DNA of 16,205 nucleotides from CAYVKM01 sp964452045 (GTDB lineage: Bacteria > Calditrichota > Calditrichia > RBG-13-44-9): the NCBI GenBank assembly GCA_964452045.1, contig CAYVKM010000083.1, positions 1 through 16,205 on the forward strand, in the 5' to 3' direction. The translations under genes and the position numbers were made by a program. Below, piece after piece: positions 7,689 to 15,792 of the stretch (position 1 is the first letter of the stretch; each line of letters begins with the position of its first letter). The notes under the pieces were generated by a model. That model saw nothing but the letters and a program-made list of their open reading frames with translations. It searched no databases and was not told the origin of the DNA.

Positions 7689-8864
7689 ATGCAAGCCGAA
7701 ATCAAAGCCAAATCTATATCTGATATTTTTAATTTTTGTATGATAAAAAGGTATTGTGTTAAGGAAAGGGACAGAGTATTCTTTTTGGGGATTCTGATGA
7801 TGCTTATCATCGTAATTCCTGTGATGAGTGTTTCTGCCCAGAGCCTGAATATCCCCAGTAAATATTATGGTCTCAGTATCGGCAATTCAAAAGAGTTTAC
7901 CGGTGTGCGTTTTAATTTCCGGGACAACCATGTTAAGGAGATTAACGGACTCAATTTTACCCTGTGGAAGGCTGGTAAGCAAAATACTGATGCGGTTGTG
8001 AACGGGATTTCACTGGGAATAATCCCGTCTGCCGGTTATCTAAAAGGCATCCAGGTGGGTATTGTCGGTGTGGCTGCGGAGTATGAAGTTAAGGGAATTT
8101 CCATAGGATTGCTGGGAGCGGGTAGTGGGAAGGATTTATCCGGTATTGGGATTGGTGGTTTGGGAATCGGGTCCGGCGGTTCACTGAAGGGAATTTTTAT
8201 CGGCGGTCTGGGAGCCGGAGCAGGAGGTGATGTAGAGGGAATTGTTTTTGGCGGACTTGGTGCAGGCGCCGGGGGTAATATGACTGGAATCACAATTGGT
8301 ATATTGGGTGCCGGTGCCGGNNNNNNNNNNNNNNNNNNNNNNNNNNNNNNNNNNNNNNNNNNNNNNNNNNNNNNNNNNNNNNNNNNNNNNNNNNNNNNNN
8401 NNNNNNNNNNNNNNNNNNNNTTGGGTGCCGGTGCCGGAAGTAATGCGAGTGGCATTATCATCGGCGGATTAGGAGCAGGCACGGGAGAGAATATGACTGG
8501 TATCGTCATTGGCGGTTTGGGTGCGGGATGTGGTGGCGAGTTCAAAGGAATAGCCATTGGTGGTCTGGGGGTTGGCGCACCTGTTATCCGAGGTTTGGTT
8601 GTAGGCGGATTTGGCACCGGTGGACAGGAGGTTCATGGCATTCTTTTGTCTGGTATCTGGAATAAAATCTCAAATGAAGGAACGTTAAACGGATTTTCAA
8701 TGGCGGCTTTTAATCAGATTAAAGGAAACCAGAGCGGTATATCTCTGGGGATTGTGAACTACGCTTGGCATTTGAACGGCTTTCAGATCGGTTTGATCAA
8801 TTATGTAAAGGATAATCCAAAATTCCTGAGGCTGTTACCGATTATAAATGCTCACCTTGATTAA
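7689..8864 (+). CDS. Secreted glycine-rich protein of 16-residue tandem repeats (LA_2272-like surface repeat protein)
   Basis: The N-terminus is basic, followed by a hydrophobic stretch (FFLGILMMLIIVIPVMSVSA) and an Ala-Gln signal-peptidase-like site near residue 50, so it is exported. After a leader with GLSIGNSKEFTGVRFNFRD comes a run of 16-residue units of pattern G-I-x-I-G-G-L-G-A-G-A-G-G-x-x-x, at least ten being visible. The C-terminus contains ISLGIVNYAWHLNGFQIGLI and ends in LRLLPIINAHLD. Alternating hydrophobic/Gly positions suggest a stacked beta-solenoid or other all-beta surface structure. The pattern resembles proteins named LA_2272-family surface repeat proteins; their function is not known to me. 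It is interrupted by 100 Ns (8321-8420), so the 391-residue length is provisional. It is not glycine-aspartate RTX: no GGxGxDxxx series is present. Confidence 0.8.
   Translation: MQAEIKAKSISDIFNFCMIKRYCVKERDRVFFLGILMMLIIVIPVMSVSAQSLNIPSKYYGLSIGNSKEFTGVRFNFRDNHVKEINGLNFTLWKAGKQNTDAVVNGISLGIIPSAGYLKGIQVGIVGVAAEYEVKGISIGLLGAGSGKDLSGIGIGGLGIGSGGSLKGIFIGGLGAGAGGDVEGIVFGGLGAGAGGNMTGITIGILGAGAXXXXXXXXXXXXXXXXXXXXXXXXXXXXXXXXXXLGAGAGSNASGIIIGGLGAGTGENMTGIVIGGLGAGCGGEFKGIAIGGLGVGAPVIRGLVVGGFGTGGQEVHGILLSGIWNKISNEGTLNGFSMAAFNQIKGNQSGISLGIVNYAWHLNGFQIGLINYVKDNPKFLRLLPIINAHLD
8046..8636 (+). repeat. 48-bp tandem coding repeats
   Basis: In-frame units begin at 8046, 8094, 8142, 8190, 8238, 8286, then after the gap at 8451, 8499 and 8547, each exactly 48 bp long. 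The last two, at 8547 and 8592, are shortened to 45 bp. Each encodes a G-I-x-I-G-G-L-G-x-G-x-G-G type unit. The central copies are the most alike in DNA, the likely reason the assembly broke here. Confidence 0.9.
8321..8420. other. Assembly gap of 100 Ns
   Basis: An exact 100-N run, a usual placeholder for an unknown gap. The 17 bases before it (8304-8320) and after it (8421-8437) are identical and in the same reading frame, but 117 bp apart, which is not a multiple of the 48-bp repeat period. The true missing length is therefore probably not 100. Confidence 0.95.
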
Positions 8865-8896
8865 ATTAACCTGTTTCGAATCTAAGAATTTAGAAT

Positions 8897-8932
8897 AAAA
8901 AAAGTGGTGATCATTCGACCACCACTTTTTTT
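8897..8932. terminator. Bidirectional intrinsic terminator between convergent genes
   Basis: AAAAAAA (8897-8903) and GTGGTG (8904-8909) pair with CACCAC (8920-8925) and TTTTTTT (8926-8932) around a 10-nt loop. It has a T-run on both strands and lies 32 bases after the plus-strand repeat protein and 13 bases after the minus-strand gene's stop, so it can end both transcripts. Confidence 0.9.
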
Positions 8933-8945
8933 CAATGATTGGAAA

Positions 8946-10583
8946 CTATTTTAATAGCATCATCTTCCTTGTTTTGATATAGCTACCTGTTTGCAGACTG
9001 CAAAGATAAACGCCACTGGCGAGGTTAGAAGCATCCCACTCGTAAGAATACGAGCCCGCAGAAAGTCTGTCAGACACCAGGGTCGTTACCTCCTCTCCAA
9101 GAGTATTGAAGACTTTCAAAGTAACCTGGCTTGTTTTTGGCAAATCAAACTTAATAGTCGTGGTTGGATTAAAAGGATTGGGATAATTCTGATACAGGTT
9201 AAATCGATCTGCCAGATTGTGTTCACCGGGTTCTTCTATACCAACAAGATTCCCGGTTAATGCGTCAACAAGTAATACTAAACTAACATTTGCGGAATCT
9301 GAATAATAATCCACCGCCCAAGCGGCTGTCAGAAGGAGGGGACTCTCACTTTGAGAAATTATCTGTTTTGTTCCAACGGGAATAAAATTCATACCTAATT
9401 TTGATAATGTAATTCCCTCTTGGGAGGGGATTACATTTCCGGAAGGTAAGTTTCCTCTAACAGAACGATAACCATAATGTCCAAGCAAGGCAAAAACATC
9501 CGCATCGGAGTATTGTTGCCGGAAATTGCTTCCGCCATTTGCTTCTGCTTCGGTCATAATTATGTTACTATCAACCCAGCCTGTGGGTAAAGCCAGGGTG
9601 TCTGTTGCCGATGTGTCTACTCCCATGCTAATAATTAAATCACCAATTGTTACCCAACTTCTATATTCCATTATGGAAGGGGAATAGAACGCATATTGCC
9701 AGGACAATACCTTTCCATCCGGTTTAACGGCATCACCCGCAAGTTGTACCAGATGTGCATCAACCGCCCAGGATTGAGCAAGCGTTTCGATGTTAGGATA
9801 GGGATCGCGAGCCGTTTGTGGATAAACATCGAAAAGCGTCATGTCAATTCCGGATATTGAAGCTCCATTGGTAACTTCAACGCTATCCGGTGCCCCATCG
9901 CCATTAATATCATAAAAACCAAGCGAACTTCCTGGTTGGATGTCTATTTCTCCATATCTATCAATAATAAGATTTTGTGCTGCTACCGGCCAGTAAGTCC
10001 CTGTTTCCACCAAAGAAACCGTGTATGTTCCTGCGGAAGTTGGTACTACGGTTCCATTCAGCGGATAACTGTCTTCCTCTCCAAATGGAATTTTATCAAA
10101 AAGGATTACCATTGTTCCGGTAGGATCATTGCCCGGATAGTTTATGGTACCCGACACGGTATTCGTGGGTAAACTATTTCCTGTGGAAAAAAGAATAGAA
10201 TAGGGTGTTTCTAAAGAATCTCCGGTTAGGCTGACGGCATTCACGATAATAAACATATAGGTGGTATTCAAAGAGAGATGCAAATTATGAACATAGACGG
10301 TATGCAGGTCTGGACTAACTGTTATAGAATCTGGTTCACCTGTTAATGAATCCGGGAAAATAAATACATTAATAAAAAAATCTTGTGGAAATGGAAATCG
10401 TGCAGACGTATCAATTTCTGAATTAAAAGTCATTGCAATTGTCGCTGCCGTATCCACACTAGTGGCTCCCTGAGCAGGAGAAGTTGATTGAACAAAAAAT
10501 TGACCATAGGAATGATTCGCATGAAGCACAAAAACCAGCAGTAAGGTAAAATATGACACATTCTTTAATAATTTGATACCCAT
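8946..10583 (-). CDS. Exported Ig-like protein with a type IX secretion sorting tail
   Basis: A 545-residue protein starting at the ATG at 10583; the frame stays open to 10673, but only this ATG has AGGAG five bases upstream and begins a clean signal peptide (cleavage near SYG-Q, 27/28). Residues about 29-140 resemble an SbsA-like bacterial Ig domain (STSPAQGATSVDTAATIAM...LLFSTG pattern). Residues about 140-255 look like a prealbumin-like or carboxypeptidase-regulatory beta module, with a calcium-loop-like DINGDGAPD. Residues about 258-455 hold two segments reminiscent of PepSY units (SWAVDAHLVQL, and AAWAVDYY followed by VDALTGNLVG); this is weak. The last ~84 residues (LYQNYPNPFNPTTTIKF to RKMMLLK) form the sorting tail, which in the type IX pathway directs export through the outer membrane and is removed. 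No catalytic motif is seen, so the role is unknown; adhesion or binding is plausible. Confidence 0.85.
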   Translation of the reverse strand: MGIKLLKNVSYFTLLLVFVLHANHSYGQFFVQSTSPAQGATSVDTAATIAMTFNSEIDTSARFPFPQDFFINVFIFPDSLTGEPDSITVSPDLHTVYVHNLHLSLNTTYMFIIVNAVSLTGDSLETPYSILFSTGNSLPTNTVSGTINYPGNDPTGTMVILFDKIPFGEEDSYPLNGTVVPTSAGTYTVSLVETGTYWPVAAQNLIIDRYGEIDIQPGSSLGFYDINGDGAPDSVEVTNGASISGIDMTLFDVYPQTARDPYPNIETLAQSWAVDAHLVQLAGDAVKPDGKVLSWQYAFYSPSIMEYRSWVTIGDLIISMGVDTSATDTLALPTGWVDSNIIMTEAEANGGSNFRQQYSDADVFALLGHYGYRSVRGNLPSGNVIPSQEGITLSKLGMNFIPVGTKQIISQSESPLLLTAAWAVDYYSDSANVSLVLLVDALTGNLVGIEEPGEHNLADRFNLYQNYPNPFNPTTTIKFDLPKTSQVTLKVFNTLGEEVTTLVSDRLSAGSYSYEWDASNLASGVYLCSLQTGSYIKTRKMMLLK

Positions 10584-10913
10584 GATAACTCCTTTTTTAA
10601 TTAAAGTTGAGGATTGAAGGGTTAGATAATTTGGAATTATTTCAGAAAAAAACATTAAAAAAATACCTGACACAATACTGATAATTCGTGGACTTTATAA
10701 TAACTCAATTAAACTGACAAAGATTATCGTCAGGTCTGAGGATTAAATAATATGGTTTTAAAATTTTTTGCTCATAAAGGGAGGCAAATCGCTGATGTTC
10801 CAATGAAAATCATCAAAAGTAATATTCAAATCGAGGGATGTTCAGCTCAGTCTTTAGAAATAATCCTCCATCTGATTTTAATAAAGCAGACAGTGTATAT
10901 ACTTATTGGCTGC
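10584..10913. other. Intergenic spacer between two cargo genes
   Basis: These 330 bases hold no supported gene. ACCTGAC (10665-10671) and GTCAGGT (10729-10735) are a perfect 7-bp inverted repeat upstream of the Ig-like gene. An imperfect hairpin (AATAAAGCAG 10880-10889 with CTGCTTATT 10910-10918) overlaps the stop codon of the propeller gene and could be a poor terminator on the minus strand, but it lacks a good T-run. Confidence 0.4.
10589..10593 (-). promoter_or_regulatory. Shine-Dalgarno site fixing the Ig-like protein start
   Basis: On the minus strand AGGAG stands five bases before the ATG at 10583. It selects this start over the in-frame ATG at 10673, which would put 30 non-signal-like residues before the signal peptide. 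Confidence 0.75.
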
Positions 10914-12686
10914 TTATTTTAAAATTATCATTTTCTTTGTCTCAACATAATCCCCTGCTTGCAGCCTGTAAAGGTAAACCCCACTGGCCATCCCGCCGGT
11001 GCGGGACCATTCATAAGAATATGAGCTAGCAGATAGTCTTTCGGAAACAAGTATCGCCACTTCTTCACCAAGAGTATTGAAGACTTTTAAAGTAACCTGA
11101 CTAGCCTTTGGTAATTTAAACTTGATAGTCGTAGTTGGATTAAAGGGATTGGGATAATTCTGATAAAGGGCATACTGGTCGGGAATTATTCCACCCTCGC
11201 CGGTTATACCGGTTATTACCTCTGCATGCACAAATACCGAATCCGGTGAGGTGAGGCCATTGTGATGGAACAATAAAACGCCATTCTGGCTGCCCGGATC
11301 ATTAGCACTGAACTGAACATAGAAAATAGCCGTGGAATCCGGAGCGATTGTTTCGGTGGTGGGAGAGATACTAAAAAGGACATTTGATGAAGTAATTGAA
11401 GAAATGATCAAATCTGCCTCACCAGAATTGTGCACAGTTACACTGTCCAATGCCGTGTCACCCACCGCCACATTGCCAAACCAGAGAGAATCCGGTGTTA
11501 TGGTAAAGATCGGCATGGTTTGGGGAGCGAGCCGAATAAGATAAACATCGTGCAACCCGGCACCATAAGAAAGGGTGTGACCGGTTATAATGTATCCGCC
11601 ATCTTGGGTTTGTTGCACATCGTAACCCACATCGGAAGCACTTCCACCATAAGTGCTGTTCCACTCTTCGTTCCCGGCGGAATCGGTTTTAACCAGCCAG
11701 AGGTCATCCCCGCCTGCCCCAAAAGATAGGGTATAACCGGAGATGATATAACCGCCATCAGCAGCTTGTCGAACGATGTTACCATAATCCCTGCCAGATC
11801 CGCCAAAAGTTTTATTCCATTCGGCATTACCGGAAGTATCGGTCTTGATGAGCAGCATATCGTCCAGACCTGCACCAAATGAGGAAGTGTAACCGGTGAG
11901 GATATATCCGCCATCGGCGGTTTCCTGAACCGAGTATCCTCGGTCCACTTCATCTCCTCCGAATACCTGATCCCATTCCATATTTCCGGTAGAATCCGTT
12001 TTGACCAGCCAGGTATTGCCCAGGAATCCCGGACCATAGGAGAGCGTCCAGCCGGTGAGAATGAATCCACCATCCGATGTTTGTTGAACCGAGCGGGCGC
12101 CGTCCGAGCTGAAACCGCCCAGAGTCCGGTTCCACTCTTCATTCCCGGTGGAATCGGTCTTTATCAGCCAGACATCCCTGCTGCCTGCGCCGGAAGAAGA
12201 TGTAACCCCGGCAATAATAAATCCTCCATCGGTGGTATGGTCAAGGCAATAGCCTTCATCATCCTGGGCACCGCCGAAAGTCCTGATCCACTGGGAAGTC
12301 CCGGTACTGTCGGCTTTTATCAGCAGGACATCATTTAAACCCATGCCAAAGGATTCGGTATATCCGGTAAAGACATATCTACCGTCACAGGTTTGGAGTA
12401 CCGAGTAAGCCTCTTCGTCGTTATTCCCGCCAAAAGCATTGTTCCATTCCTCATTGCCTGAAGCATCAGTTTTGACCAGCCAGACATTGCGTCCACTCAT
12501 GGCGCCGTAGGAACGGGTGTATCCGGCGATAATATAACCCCCATCCATTGTTTGTTGAACGGCATGTCCCACGTCAATATTGCTTCCTCCTAATGTTTTG
12601 GTCCAAAGAGTATCAGGACCCTGGGCAAATAAGGAAAAGAAGGGGAGCAACGAACCTGATAAAAGTATAAATTTTAGATATTTCAT
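10914..12686 (-). CDS. Exported seven-blade beta-propeller protein with HYDIN/ASPM-type Ig domain and sorting tail
   Basis: A 590-residue protein. AAAGG (12693-12697) precedes the ATG, and residues 1-21 are a signal peptide ending FA-Q. From residue 28 come seven repeats of 51-53 residues, each with W-x-x-T-F/L-G-G, then D-G-G-Y/F-I-I/L-x-G-x-T-x-S-x-G and (D)-x-W-L-x-K-T-D-S-x-G-N. Seven such units suit a closed propeller. Residues about 392-490 (ITPDSLWFGNVAVGDTA, VTVHNSGEADLIISSI) match the 'choice-of-anchor D' or HYDIN/ASPM-SPD2-like Ig pattern. The last ~85 residues are the sorting tail (LYQNYPNPFNPTTTIKF to KKMIILK). No enzyme motif is seen, so a binding or scaffold role outside the cell is likely. 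The tail is odd: EWSRTGGMASG replaces the EWDASNLASG of the two neighbours. Confidence 0.88.
   Translation of the reverse strand: MKYLKFILLSGSLLPFFSLFAQGPDTLWTKTLGGSNIDVGHAVQQTMDGGYIIAGYTRSYGAMSGRNVWLVKTDASGNEEWNNAFGGNNDEEAYSVLQTCDGRYVFTGYTESFGMGLNDVLLIKADSTGTSQWIRTFGGAQDDEGYCLDHTTDGGFIIAGVTSSSGAGSRDVWLIKTDSTGNEEWNRTLGGFSSDGARSVQQTSDGGFILTGWTLSYGPGFLGNTWLVKTDSTGNMEWDQVFGGDEVDRGYSVQETADGGYILTGYTSSFGAGLDDMLLIKTDTSGNAEWNKTFGGSGRDYGNIVRQAADGGYIISGYTLSFGAGGDDLWLVKTDSAGNEEWNSTYGGSASDVGYDVQQTQDGGYIITGHTLSYGAGLHDVYLIRLAPQTMPIFTITPDSLWFGNVAVGDTALDSVTVHNSGEADLIISSITSSNVLFSISPTTETIAPDSTAIFYVQFSANDPGSQNGVLLFHHNGLTSPDSVFVHAEVITGITGEGGIIPDQYALYQNYPNPFNPTTTIKFKLPKASQVTLKVFNTLGEEVAILVSERLSASSYSYEWSRTGGMASGVYLYRLQAGDYVETKKMIILK
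11511..12605 (-). repeat. Seven tandem ~156-bp coding repeats (propeller blades)
   Basis: Blade lengths are 53, 52, 52, 53, 52, 52 and 51 residues. The copies are clearly related at protein level but diverged in DNA, so this is an old internal duplication. Confidence 0.85.
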
Positions 12687-12837
12687 AGTGTACCTTTAAG
12701 AGAAAAATGTTTTAAAAATTAACTAAATTTTTTTACGAATTTAACATTTAGACTCCCTCCCAAATAAATATGATGTCTTCATCAGAGGAAAGAAGATTTT
12801 AAAAAATATGGTGGGATTTGGTTAGAGGCAGAAGAAC

Positions 12838-12879
12838 CCAAAACAAAAAGAGCCAGTTATCATTGAGGACAACCGGCTC
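12838..12879 (-). terminator. Intrinsic terminator of the M1 peptidase gene
   Basis: Read on the minus strand, GAGCCGGTT pairs with AACTGGCTC (12871-12879 with 12850-12858, one mismatch) around a 12-nt loop and is followed by TTTTTGTTTT. It starts 26 bases after the peptidase stop codon and stands before the propeller gene, so the two are probably separate transcripts. Confidence 0.8.
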
Positions 12880-12905
12880 ATGGAAATATCTATTTCCTGG
12901 TTAGT

Positions 12906-15599
12906 CTATTTTATCAACACCATCTTCCTCGTCTTGATATTATCTCCTGCTTGCAGTCTATACAGGTAAACTCCACTGGCAAGATTCGATGCATCCCACT
13001 CGTAGGAGTATGAACCAGCAGATAGTCTATCAGATACCAGTGTTGCAAACTCCTCACCGAGAATATTGAAAATCTTGAGTGTCACATCACTGCTCTTGGG
13101 GAGATCGAACTCGATAGTTGTAACCGGATTGAAAGGATTGGGAAAGTTTTGTTCGAGACAAAAATCTTTTATCAGATGATTATTACCATTTTTATTCAGA
13201 GCAGAAGGGGGCTCATTAAAAATATTTTCGAGTATAAATTCGATATTCTCTCTCAATTGACTCGACTCATATCTGTAAGGTCTACCACTGATGAACACAA
13301 ATTTACCGCCATCGCTGCGATAGGCTCCTCCACCAGCCGGATTCCGACAAACTCCTAATCCGCGGGCTACTGAAAAAGAAACCGTTTCCCGGAACAACAA
13401 GGTACTCTCATTGCTGGATAAATTTGTTTCAAATACGGCATTAGAGGTTTGACTACCATTGAGTGGCATATTCAGAAGTCCAGTATAACTACTGATACAA
13501 TTATTAATGGTATTGGTCGTATTTTCAGCCCAGGTTATTCCCAGATATTGACGCATTTCTTCATCTATAAAGTCCTGTCCCATCCTGGTCATTAAAATGA
13601 GATTACCACCGGCCTGTAAATATTGCAGAACCGGCGTGGTGATCCAGGAATTGATATCGCCACCATAGTTGTTACCCACCCATATTACCGTTGAATATTT
13701 CCCCAAAACTTTTTCCGGTATCTTACCGTGTCCCAAAGGTGTCGGTAGAGTGGAAGGGTATCCACCTGGGGGTGAAATAAAACAGTCCCAGAATGAAATG
13801 GAGTAATCCCCCCAAAAAGCTTCATTTTGGTAAGCATCCCAGATTTCCGAACCATAAACCGTGAATGAAACTCCGTTTACCAATAAGATACCCTGATCAA
13901 ATGCTGGATTTATTATGGAATCCTCAACCTGTTTTAAAATCCAATTATCCCGGTCAAGTTCAACATAAAGCGGTTCAGATGAGACGGTTAACTGAAAATT
14001 CTGGGATTGTAAACTATCCCAGACAACAAATGTTGTATCATGATCGGCCGTGTTAACATATATGTCGATGGGCATCCAGAAAAGGGGACCGCTCTGCTGC
14101 TGAACGATTTCCAAGTAAATATCGTAGTTTGGCCCGTTTTGGCCTGCCTGCCATGAATATGAATACTTAGGAAAATATTCCTCATAAATCCATTGCTGAA
14201 AAAATTTATCCAATTCTACACCGGATACTTGTTCACAGATAGCTCTAAATTCTTCTGTGGTCGCCGTACCGTATTGATGTTGCGGGGAGTAATGAAAATT
14301 TTCCAGAATATCAAAGAAAGTGTCATTCCCAACAACATGCCGAAGCATGTGAAAAACCCAAGAAGCTTTTTGGTACACTAAATTAATGTCAAATGGATTT
14401 TCATTTCCCGGGTCTTCCACATAAACCGTTCCGGGTCCATAATACAAGTTATTGCACAACTGGTACTCGCTCGCTTTCCCTGGACTGTTCAAATGTTCAT
14501 ACCATAACGCTTCACTATAAACTGCTAAGCCCTCTGCTAACCAGGTATGATGCCAGCTGTTATAAGTTATCATATCTCCCCACCATTGATGTGCCAGTTC
14601 ATGAACATATAACCATTCTGTAAAAACTGCCAGACTTGCACATGTCTGATGTTCGATAGCCCCATACGGAAATGAAAAATCAGCATGTCCGTATTTTTCA
14701 TCTACAAAGGGATATTCACCAAATAGTCTGGCAAAAAAGGTAATCATATATTTAATGTTTTCATTCAGGGAATAGTATTGATTAAAATTTCCCGGGAAAG
14801 TATAAAAATGAATTTTCATCGTATCGGTATTGTTATTATATAAATAGTCATCAAAATGAACCTCGTAAGGATAAATTGCCAGGGAAACCAGGTAGGTCGC
14901 TATTGGATATTTTTCATGCCACCAGTAGGTAGCCTGATTACCGGCTATGGTGGTCTGTTTCAATGATCCGTTTGAAGCCACAATCAAATTACCCGGTACA
15001 GTTACCCATATATCCATAGAATCCGCCTTGTCTGAGGGTATATCCTTACAAGGCCACCAGCTTCTGGCACCCCATGGTTGACTGAAGGTCCAGATCATGC
15101 TTTTTCCATCATAGGAATCAAATTCAAATCCCCAGTAGCCTGAATTCTGTGGCTGTCCATGATACTCGATGGTAATATTAAAAAATTCCCCCTGCAAATA
15201 AGTGCTGCCCAGGATAACGGTGAGAATATCGTTATTCCGGTTATAACTCAGTTGAACACCAGGAGCACTGGCATGATAGATACTGGTTATAATCATACCG
15301 TCCCAAAAGTTCAGTTCCACAAAATTCAAGTTTGGTGCAGTGACTTCTCCTCTGACAGTAACTTCACCATAGAGAATGGAGGTTGTGGTATCGGGGGTTA
15401 AATTCAGTTCATAGTATGTCACATTATAATCATTTTGATTCGCGGTTTGTTGCTCTTCAACGGTTCTCAATTGCTGATAATGTAGGGCCTTTTGCTGAAA
15501 TATTTTAGTTCGAAGGTTACCATCAATTAAAAGTGCTTGAGCCAGGGCGAGTTGGAAAGAAATAATCAATAAAATAAGGAAATAAATTTTTTTCATCAT
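12906..15599 (-). CDS. Exported M1-family zinc metallopeptidase fused to an amidotransferase-like domain and sorting tail
   Basis: An 897-residue protein with a signal peptide (cleavage near LALA-Q, 20/21). The N-terminal beta domain (about 55-250) leads into a gluzincin catalytic domain. It has GAIEH (313-317) at the place of the M1 exopeptidase motif GAMEN, zinc ligands His333, His337 and Glu356 in HELAHQWWGD and WLAEGLA (HExxH-x18-E), general base Glu334, and Tyr409 in VYQKASWVFHML as the likely transition-state Tyr. All catalytic residues are present, so an active aminopeptidase is expected. Residues about 570-790 (ILLVNGVSF, VIWVGNNYGGDINSW, YLQAGGNLILMTR) look like a class I glutamine-amidotransferase/ThuA-like fold without an obvious catalytic Cys. 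Residues from about 811 are the sorting tail (LEQNFPNPFNPVTTIEF to RKMVLIK). Two ATGs adjoin (15599 and 15596) and the Shine-Dalgarno site is weak (GGA), so the start may be one codon off. Confidence 0.92.
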   Translation of the reverse strand: MMKKIYFLILLIISFQLALAQALLIDGNLRTKIFQQKALHYQQLRTVEEQQTANQNDYNVTYYELNLTPDTTTSILYGEVTVRGEVTAPNLNFVELNFWDGMIITSIYHASAPGVQLSYNRNNDILTVILGSTYLQGEFFNITIEYHGQPQNSGYWGFEFDSYDGKSMIWTFSQPWGARSWWPCKDIPSDKADSMDIWVTVPGNLIVASNGSLKQTTIAGNQATYWWHEKYPIATYLVSLAIYPYEVHFDDYLYNNNTDTMKIHFYTFPGNFNQYYSLNENIKYMITFFARLFGEYPFVDEKYGHADFSFPYGAIEHQTCASLAVFTEWLYVHELAHQWWGDMITYNSWHHTWLAEGLAVYSEALWYEHLNSPGKASEYQLCNNLYYGPGTVYVEDPGNENPFDINLVYQKASWVFHMLRHVVGNDTFFDILENFHYSPQHQYGTATTEEFRAICEQVSGVELDKFFQQWIYEEYFPKYSYSWQAGQNGPNYDIYLEIVQQQSGPLFWMPIDIYVNTADHDTTFVVWDSLQSQNFQLTVSSEPLYVELDRDNWILKQVEDSIINPAFDQGILLVNGVSFTVYGSEIWDAYQNEAFWGDYSISFWDCFISPPGGYPSTLPTPLGHGKIPEKVLGKYSTVIWVGNNYGGDINSWITTPVLQYLQAGGNLILMTRMGQDFIDEEMRQYLGITWAENTTNTINNCISSYTGLLNMPLNGSQTSNAVFETNLSSNESTLLFRETVSFSVARGLGVCRNPAGGGAYRSDGGKFVFISGRPYRYESSQLRENIEFILENIFNEPPSALNKNGNNHLIKDFCLEQNFPNPFNPVTTIEFDLPKSSDVTLKIFNILGEEFATLVSDRLSAGSYSYEWDASNLASGVYLYRLQAGDNIKTRKMVLIK

Positions 15600-15792
15600 G
15601 TTTCCAAATTTTTCAGAAGTAGATATGTCTTTATTTATTGCTGATCTGCCTGATTTTTAATTTGATCTGATTTATGGAAAAAAAAGTTAATCTTTTTGGC
15701 GGGATCTGTGTGTTCATGCCGATGATTCACTCATGGTTAAAAGTTATACTTTTAGAACCATAATGAATAAATCGTTCTCTAAACAAACGTTA

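Noticed and set aside
8190..8300. RTX-type calcium repeats in the Gly-rich protein
   Set aside because: The units lack the GGxGxDxxx aspartates; they are 16-residue GIxIGGLGxGxGG units instead.
8036..8617. Long proline-rich open frame antisense to the repeat protein
   Set aside because: It is the mirror of the Gly-rich repeats (GGN/GCN codons read as proline/alanine) and spans the N gap; the sense strand has the signal peptide and Shine-Dalgarno site.
8046..8636. Regular 48-bp repeats as a possible CRISPR array
   Set aside because: The repeats are in-frame coding units without unique spacers and the translated period is an obvious protein repeat.
10583..10673. Longer start for the Ig-like protein at 10673
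   Set aside because: The added 30 residues precede a normal signal peptide and the upstream ATG has no ribosome binding site, while AGGAG precedes the ATG at 10583.
11585..12142. Second minus-strand open frame inside the propeller gene, and several plus-strand ones
   Set aside because: They arise from the repetitive blade sequence read in other phases; only the frame with signal peptide, blades and sorting tail is coherent.
12906..15599. An inactive M1 peptidase because GAMEN is GAIEH
   Set aside because: The key Glu of the motif is kept and the zinc ligands, general base and Tyr are all present; GAIEH-type motifs are compatible with activity.
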